Source: Saprospiraceae bacterium UBA3362
GTDB lineage: Bacteria; Bacteroidota; Bacteroidia; Chitinophagales; Saprospiraceae
Direction of reading: 5' to 3'
Assembly: GCA_002360455.1 (NCBI GenBank)
Contig: DEQQ01000080.1
Span: 1-48,463, forward strand
DNA length: 48,463 nucleotides
In this document: piece after piece, positions 43,147 to 48,463 of the stretch
Layout: each line of letters opens with the position of its first letter
Numbering within the stretch: the stretch's first letter is position 1
The notes under the pieces: model-generated
The model's database searches: none
What the model saw: only the letters and a program-made list of their open reading frames with translations
What the model was told of the DNA's origin: nothing
Made by a program: the position numbers and the translations under genes

Positions 43147-44754
43147 ATGGATAAAATGAAGTTGATTGTAGCTTGTTTTACAATTGGGATTCAGTCCTTA
43201 TTGGCACAAAAAGAATATTACTCAGGCGTTGACAAACCTAACAATGCTCCGATAAAATCGGACAGCCAATACAGAAATTCATTGCTGGCTATCGATACTC
43301 CTGAGATGAAAGAGATACTCTTTACCCTTGCCTCAGATTCTTTTGGTGGTAGAGAGTTAGGAAGTGCCGGAATTGAGTTGGCCGCAGATTTTATCTGTTC
43401 TAAACTCAACTCTTATGGCATTCAAAAAATTGGAGAGAATAACAGCTATATTCAAAAAGTTGGGTTTACTTGGCTGTCATGGCGCACCAATGAAGTAAGA
43501 ATTGATGATCATCAATACAGACAGTTATGGGATTATCTGGCACTGCCCAGAGAAAATCAAAGCATTAAAATTTCATCCAATGAAATTAGCTTTTTAGGCT
43601 ATGGAATTGATGATGAAAAATACAGTGATTATGCCAAGCAAAAAGTCGAAGGCAAGGTAATTTTAATTTATAATGGTGAACCAAAAACCAAGAAAGGAAA
43701 ATTTTGGCTAAGTAAATCAGAGGATCCTTCGGATTGGACAAAACAATGGGATAAAAAATTGCAGGCTATCTATAAATACAAGCCTAAACTGGTTCTTGTT
43801 ATTGATGATCAGCTTAAAATGAGGATTGATAAGTTCAGACCTCAGGTGGTTTCTCCAACAGTTTTATTGGACTCAGAAGCAGAACAATCTCATGCGAGTA
43901 ATGTGATTTTTATATCGAGCAGCATGGTGGCCCAATTATTAGGTAAAGAAATTGGAAAGCTGATTAAAGCAAGAGATAAAATTACGAAGACCGGAAAACC
44001 CCAATCTATTAACTTGAAGACCGCTAAGTTGGAAATTAATATGAAGCGTGAGGAGAATGCTGTCAAGGGGAAAAATATCATGGCCTTTATTGAGGGAAGT
44101 GATTTGAAAAATGAAATATTGATTTTGTCGGCTCATTATGATCATATAGGGAAAAGGGGATCTGAAGTATTTAATGGAGCAGATGACAATGGTTCCGGAA
44201 GTACTGTTCTTACTCAGCTGGCTCAAGCTTTACAAATTGCAAAAAATGAGGGACGAGGTCCGAGAAGATCGGTACTGTGTCTATGGGTGACCGGAGAAGA
44301 AAAAGGATTATTGGGTTCTATGTTTTATACACAATCTCCACGATTGGATTTGAACCAAACCATTCTTGATATCAATATGGACATGGTTGGACGATCTGAT
44401 GACAAGTATGGGCCGTCGGCAGATTATGTTTACGTTATAGGAGCAGATAGATTAAGTCATGAACTTTATGAATTAAATCAAGAAATCAATGATTCCTACA
44501 GTAAATTAATTATGGATCATAGCTATAATGCGGAGAGTGACCCCAATCGCTATTACTATCGTTCGGATCATTACAATTTTGCTCAAGCAGGGATACCCGC
44601 CATCTTTTTCTTTAATGGGAATCATGAAGATTATCACAGAATAACAGATGACCCACAAAAAATACTGTTTCATAAAATGCAAACAATAGCTAAACATATT
44701 TTTAGATTGACCTTGAAAATTGCAAATCAAGATCATAGATTAAAAAAAGATTGA
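43147..44754 (+). CDS. Exported M28-family zinc aminopeptidase
   Basis: Begins MDKMKLIVACFTIGIQSLLAQ (signal peptide) at the ATG at 43147, 2 bp after the rpiB stop; the TTG at 43138 would overlap rpiB. A PA-like insert (about 110-270) precedes the M28 domain. Zinc ligands and catalytic residues are visible: LSAHYDHIG (His), FNGADDNGSGST (Asp), LWVTGEEKGLLGS (Glu-Glu), NMDMVGRSDD (Asp), and the final His in GNHEDYHRITDDP. It should cut amino-terminal residues from peptides in the periplasm or outside. Full length for the family (536 residues). Confidence 0.92.
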   Translation: MDKMKLIVACFTIGIQSLLAQKEYYSGVDKPNNAPIKSDSQYRNSLLAIDTPEMKEILFTLASDSFGGRELGSAGIELAADFICSKLNSYGIQKIGENNSYIQKVGFTWLSWRTNEVRIDDHQYRQLWDYLALPRENQSIKISSNEISFLGYGIDDEKYSDYAKQKVEGKVILIYNGEPKTKKGKFWLSKSEDPSDWTKQWDKKLQAIYKYKPKLVLVIDDQLKMRIDKFRPQVVSPTVLLDSEAEQSHASNVIFISSSMVAQLLGKEIGKLIKARDKITKTGKPQSINLKTAKLEINMKREENAVKGKNIMAFIEGSDLKNEILILSAHYDHIGKRGSEVFNGADDNGSGSTVLTQLAQALQIAKNEGRGPRRSVLCLWVTGEEKGLLGSMFYTQSPRLDLNQTILDINMDMVGRSDDKYGPSADYVYVIGADRLSHELYELNQEINDSYSKLIMDHSYNAESDPNRYYYRSDHYNFAQAGIPAIFFFNGNHEDYHRITDDPQKILFHKMQTIAKHIFRLTLKIANQDHRLKKD

Positions 44755-44850
44755 ACATTTTTCTGATTTTTGGATTATGCTTGTTTGAAATTATTAGTCA
44801 TATAAAAATTTTACAGTTATCAAGTTTTAGTTAACGTTTAATTTGCTCAA

Positions 44851-45258
44851 ATGAAAATTGCAATCTTTAGAAAAGCCCATTTTAATGCAGCTCATAGACT
44901 TTTCAATCCGAAATGGGATATGGAAAAAAACAAAGAAGTGTTCGGAATATGCGCAAATCCTAACTTTCATGGTCACAATTATGAGTTTGAAGTCAAAGTG
45001 ATGGGAGAGTTGGATGAGGACAGCGGAATGTTAATGGATCTTAAAGTCCTCAAAGAACTAATTGAACAGCATGTAGAGTTAAGATACGATCACAAAAACT
45101 TGAATTTGGATTTGCCTGAATTCGAAGAAAAAATTCCTACAGTAGAGAACATCTGTATTGAGATTTATAATATTTTGCGAACCCACATTGATCCTCAATT
45201 TGAACTCCAAATAAGATTGTACGAAACGCCAAGAAATTATGTAGAATATCCCGTATAA
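44851..45258 (+). CDS. queD: 6-pyruvoyl-tetrahydropterin synthase / 6-carboxytetrahydropterin synthase
   Basis: A 135-residue PTPS/QueD-fold enzyme. Zinc ligands are His15 (FNAAHRLF) and His40, His42 (FHGHNYEF). The catalytic Cys34 is in FGICANPNFHGH. The segments LRYDHKNLNLDLP and PTVENICIEIYNIL follow, and the family ending YETPRNYVEYPV. It converts 7,8-dihydroneopterin triphosphate for queuosine (QueD) or for tetrahydrobiopterin; the two activities are not separable from sequence. No other que gene is nearby. It converges with the lone di-heme peroxidase gene with a 10-bp gap. Confidence 0.87.
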   Translation: MKIAIFRKAHFNAAHRLFNPKWDMEKNKEVFGICANPNFHGHNYEFEVKVMGELDEDSGMLMDLKVLKELIEQHVELRYDHKNLNLDLPEFEEKIPTVENICIEIYNILRTHIDPQFELQIRLYETPRNYVEYPV

Positions 45259-45268
45259 TAATTATTCC

Positions 45269-46375
45269 TTACGGATGAGTAAATAATGGCTTATGAAGGT
45301 ATCCTGTATCCGTCAAAGAATGAAGAAACGCTAACAGCTGACTACGCTCCTCATTGGTCAACTGAAATTTTTCGAGGCGCCCACTGTTTCTCAGAGGGTT
45401 CTCCGCCCCCTCGCCTTGGCAATCGCCAAACGATACTAGACGTCCTCCTCTTTCGTATTGTTTAATGACTTCAAGTAATGAAGCTTCCGAGCCATCATGA
45501 TAATAGGGAGATGTAATGGCTACATTGCGCAAACTCGGTACTTTAAAACTACCTCTATCTATACTGTCTCTACTGTGGTTGAATTCTCCTTGGTCTGATG
45601 AGGGATAATTGCCATCGCCGCAATTATAAATACCGATATTGGCAAAATGATCTCCCATTTCCGGATGGTCCAAATTGGTTCCCCCATGACAATTGGAACA
45701 AGCTATTCTTTCACTAAAAAATAATTTCATTCCTTTGATAGCCTCACTGGACATAGCAGAGCTATCCCGGTAAAACTTATATCTGTCAAACGCAGATTGA
45801 TATGAGTTGAGCTGTCTCATATAAATGGCAATACACTGTTTTATTTCTTTAAAGCTAAAAAATTTGAGCTCAAGTTGAGGAAAGGCTTTTTGTATTTTCT
45901 TTTTGTAATCTTTGTCTGAAACGATTCGACGAAGAATGTCACGTTCAAATGGTTTCGCTCCCATTTCGGCCGGAGAATCTGCAAACAGTGGTTTTACCAT
46001 TTGATCTTCTAATTCCACGATAGACCTATCGGACCAGGTTAATGATAATCTGTCTTTTACATTGAGTAAAGAAGGAGAATTACGCAATGTGGCATCTCCA
46101 TATATTCCGGAAGATGTTCTGTAGCTATCCGAAAAAGCAAATTGTGGATCATGACAACTTGAACAAGACTTGGTATTATTGCCTGACAACCGAGTTTCAA
46201 AAAATAAATGATGCCCTAAATCTATTTTAGCATCTATACTGTCTGATGAACTCAAAGTTTTGTTTTTTTTAGAAAAGGTACATTGTGAAAAATTAAGAAT
46301 AAGTAATGAAGCAAATAGGGTTGTTATCAACGACCAAGCCTTTGTGCTCAATTTAGAAATCATAAGCTTTTTCAT
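45269..46375 (-). CDS. Lone di-heme cytochrome c peroxidase family lipoprotein
   Basis: From the ATG at 46375 the protein has 368 residues with a lipoprotein signal ending LILNFSQC. A more upstream ATG (46444) adds a basic stretch in front and is less likely. Heme c motifs are CSSCH and CSNCH. Landmarks are LGHHLFFETRLSG, RNSPSLLNVKDRLSLTWSDRS and VPSLRNVAITSPYYHDGSE. The active-site loop reads YYHDG where both other di-heme enzymes in the window have YMHDG. No MbnP-like gene adjoins it, so it may be an ordinary peroxidase or act on another partner. It converges with queD. Confidence 0.85.
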   Translation of the reverse strand: MKKLMISKLSTKAWSLITTLFASLLILNFSQCTFSKKNKTLSSSDSIDAKIDLGHHLFFETRLSGNNTKSCSSCHDPQFAFSDSYRTSSGIYGDATLRNSPSLLNVKDRLSLTWSDRSIVELEDQMVKPLFADSPAEMGAKPFERDILRRIVSDKDYKKKIQKAFPQLELKFFSFKEIKQCIAIYMRQLNSYQSAFDRYKFYRDSSAMSSEAIKGMKLFFSERIACSNCHGGTNLDHPEMGDHFANIGIYNCGDGNYPSSDQGEFNHSRDSIDRGSFKVPSLRNVAITSPYYHDGSEASLLEVIKQYERGGRLVSFGDCQGEGAENPLRNSGRLEKFQLTNEERSQLLAFLHSLTDTGYLHKPLFTHP

Positions 46376-46598
46376 ATCTAAGTTAAAAAACCATCGAAAC
46401 GATTTTCTTATAAAATTCTTTGGTATCTGCTCAAAAAAATTCACAATGTATAGAAAAACAATTTTCAGATTAAAAAAGTTGGTTCATCAATACATAAAAT
46501 GACCAAACCGGCAATAAAAATAAAAAGCTTAGATTAAGTGAAATTAGAATCTTATTGGGGCGCTAGAGCATCACACTTTATCAGAAAACTCTAGAGAA

Positions 46599-48047
46599 TT
46601 AATGATGAAATCCAGATTCACTTTGATGATAAAACAGATTTGTTTTTTCATCATATTGATATTCTTTTTTGTAGTCTTTAAAATTGACTCTGATGTCATG
46701 AATGGCTTTAACAATAAAATCCAGATCTTGAGAATTCATGCATGGATGAACAGACAATCTGATCCATCCGGGTTTCTTACTATTGTCACCGGCATCAATC
46801 AAATCGCAAATCGAATGAGAAGTTTCTATTGGAATATCAAAAAGATAATGCCCATAGGTGCCCGCACAACTACAGCCTCCTCTCACCTGAATACCATACA
46901 AATCATTCAGTAATCTCACACCCAAGTTGTAATGCAAATCTTTGATGTAAAATGAAAAGGCCGCAATACGATCTTGAATATTTTCCGCCAAAATATATAC
47001 GTCCTCCAAACCACCAAATTCTGAAAATAATCGTTTGAAATGAACCTGTTCCATTTTATGCATTAAAGTTGGATTCATTTCTTCTTTAAGAGTAATCGCT
47101 TCTGCAGCTTTAATGGTCTGAAAGAAAGGAGGTGTTCCTCCGTCTTCTCTGTCTTCGATAGAATCAATAAATGAATGTTCACCCCAAGGATTGGTCCATT
47201 TTACTGTTCCACCTCCCGGAATATCAGGAATTTTATTTTGGTATAATGAAGAGTTAAATACTAATATTCCCGGGGTACCCGGCCCGCCTAAAAATTTATG
47301 CGGAGAAAAGAAAATTGCATCCAACTGCATAAGCTCATCTTGAGGATGCATATCGATATCGACATAGGGAGCACTGCATGCAAAGTCTACAAAACACCAA
47401 CCACCTGCCTTGTGAATGATTTTTGAAATTTCATAAAAAGGAGTAATTACTCCGGTTACATTGGAACAAGCAGTAATCGATGCGATTTTTATTTTCCTTG
47501 AATTATATTGATTAAGCATTTTTTGAAACTCTTCCAGATCAGGCAGTCCGTCCTTGGTTGGAGGGATTATGATAACTTCACATAAACTTTCCAACCAACT
47601 GGTTTGATTGCTGTGATGTTCCATATGAGTGAGAAAAATGATGGGCTTTTGCTCGTTCGGAATGTTGACATAAGGTTTCAATTGTTCAGGACATCTCACG
47701 CCCATAATTCTCTGCAATTTTGCTATAGCTCCGGTCATTCCTGTACCACAGGCAATTAATACATCATTTGAGTTGGCACCAACATGAGATTTAATTTTAT
47801 CCTTAGCAGAATGATATGCCTCAGTCATGAATTTGCCGGTGTGTGTGGCCTCTGTGTGTGTGTTTGCAACCCATGGACCGTAATGTTCCAGCATCTTTAT
47901 CTCGATGGGCTTATACAGCCTTCCACTGGCTACCCAATCCGCATAAACAAGTTTTTTTCTTCCATAAACAGTGTCAAATTCAGCAAATTGACCAATAATT
48001 TGGTCTCTAAAAGACTTGAAATGAAGCTCTAACTCTTGAACAGTCAT
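46599..48047 (-). CDS. Class V aminotransferase-fold PLP enzyme (cysteine desulfurase-like)
   Basis: From the ATG at 48047 the protein has 482 residues; the GTG at 48065 is the only longer alternative. It has the aminotransferase class V fold: YADWVASGRLYKPIE, HTEATHTGKFMTEAYHSAKDKIKSHVGAN, HMEHHSNQTSWLE, VDFACSAPYVDID and the PLP Lys in FFSPHKFLGGPGTPGIL (Lys251). The C-terminal part has GGCSCAGTYGHYLFDI, similar to a Cys-containing loop of desulfurases. It resembles SufS/CsdA and related enzymes but is longer. Its substrate is not certain, and no suf or isc gene is near. Confidence 0.87.
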   Translation of the reverse strand: MTVQELELHFKSFRDQIIGQFAEFDTVYGRKKLVYADWVASGRLYKPIEIKMLEHYGPWVANTHTEATHTGKFMTEAYHSAKDKIKSHVGANSNDVLIACGTGMTGAIAKLQRIMGVRCPEQLKPYVNIPNEQKPIIFLTHMEHHSNQTSWLESLCEVIIIPPTKDGLPDLEEFQKMLNQYNSRKIKIASITACSNVTGVITPFYEISKIIHKAGGWCFVDFACSAPYVDIDMHPQDELMQLDAIFFSPHKFLGGPGTPGILVFNSSLYQNKIPDIPGGGTVKWTNPWGEHSFIDSIEDREDGGTPPFFQTIKAAEAITLKEEMNPTLMHKMEQVHFKRLFSEFGGLEDVYILAENIQDRIAAFSFYIKDLHYNLGVRLLNDLYGIQVRGGCSCAGTYGHYLFDIPIETSHSICDLIDAGDNSKKPGWIRLSVHPCMNSQDLDFIVKAIHDIRVNFKDYKKEYQYDEKTNLFYHQSESGFHH

Positions 48048-48296
48048 AAACCCTGGTTTAAACACTATAGAAATGGTAAAGGTATCAATTTTTCAAGCTA
48101 AAATTTTGATAAAATCGACAATTTTTCTGTATAAACAATCATTTCCAAATACAGATTATCCTCAATAAATTTTAAAAAAAACAAATTGTAGAATGTGATT
48201 TAAAGATCAATATTTCATTGGTCAATGATTTTCTTAGTTTGATCAATTTTTAAGAGCCTTTAATGGAGTTTGGTGAATTGCAGAGATTTCCAACTT

Positions 48297-48304
48297 TAAC
48301 TTTG
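48297..48304 (+). promoter_or_regulatory. Promoter -7 element TAACTTTG
   Basis: Exact TAnnTTTG, 19 bp before the ATG at 48324. A TTG at 48278 is 16 bp upstream, slightly short. Confidence 0.45.
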
Positions 48305-48323
48305 CCACTCAACTCAATCTCTT

Positions 48324-48463
48324 ATGATGAAGCTACATGTATTTGGTTTTATACTGTTTGCTCTGAATGTTTCTTTGCATGCTCAGGCCGGGAATGGGAA
48401 AACTTCATTGGCCTACAAATGGCTCGATGTAGCATTGGAAGTTACGGCAAATGATGTAGACCG
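48324..48463 (+). CDS. Secreted protein, N-terminal fragment (PAP2/vanadium haloperoxidase-like?)
   Basis: Cut by the window end after 46 codons. Tandem ATGs open MMKLHVFGFILFALNVSLHAQ, a signal peptide, then AYKWLDVALEVTANDVD. The last piece resembles the N-terminus of periplasmic PAP2 or vanadium haloperoxidase-like proteins of Bacteroidota (a W..(I/L)..EAT.NDVDR pattern), but the fragment is too short to be sure. A -7 promoter element lies 19 bp upstream. Confidence 0.5.
   Translation, partial: MMKLHVFGFILFALNVSLHAQAGNGKTSLAYKWLDVALEVTANDVD

Overview
The window looks like a chromosomal segment of a low-GC member of the Bacteroidota, most likely close to Saprospiraceae (the family-level guess is inference). 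Four things point there. Six proteins end in a type IX secretion (T9SS) type A sorting domain. Several families typical of the phylum are present (DUF2723/GT117, DUF3109, MbnP, SprB repeats). Shine-Dalgarno sequences are mostly absent. The -7 promoter element TAnnTTTG recurs just upstream of genes on both strands. I see no tRNA, rRNA, CRISPR array or complete phage.

Region 1 (1-7500) is accessory. It holds a truncated AAA ATPase, a lone molybdopterin formate dehydrogenase that is visibly GC-richer than its surroundings, a T9SS surface protein, a TIR-like protein and a REP-associated tyrosine transposase (RAYT). Structured GC-rich palindromic elements separate these genes. A 9-bp tandem repeat that folds into a long palindrome lies beside the transposase. 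Related elements recur at about 38.85 and 39.32 kb.

Region 2 (7.5-25.7 kb) has two large T9SS proteins. A five-gene minus-strand run follows (FAD desaturase-like enzyme, membrane protein, adenylate cyclase, HD hydrolase, YitT), with a divergent DUF1295 gene. Next come a fatty-acid type run (3-hydroxyacyl-CoA dehydrogenase, FabG, DUF3109), RNase Y with a long structured leader, TerC, DoxX and a DnaQ-like exonuclease.

Region 3 (25.8-36.9 kb) is the most striking. A plus-strand MbnP-MbnH pair faces a seven-gene minus-strand operon: ECF sigma factor, small membrane anti-sigma-like protein, Spy/CpxP/CnrX-like periplasmic sensor, a second MbnP, a second MbnH, a T9SS sulfatase and a T9SS YHYH-domain protein. 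Three of the six junctions are start/stop or coding overlaps. The simplest reading is an envelope-sensing, probably copper-responsive locus in which a di-heme enzyme modifies its MbnP partner. A third di-heme peroxidase sits alone at 45-46 kb.

Region 4 (36.9-48.5 kb) is largely housekeeping: ThiL, an RluA-type pseudouridine synthase and a 50-residue membrane protein in overlapping order; a GT117-type membrane glycosyltransferase; RpiB; an M28 peptidase; QueD/PTPS; a class V aminotransferase; and the start of a secreted protein cut by the window end.
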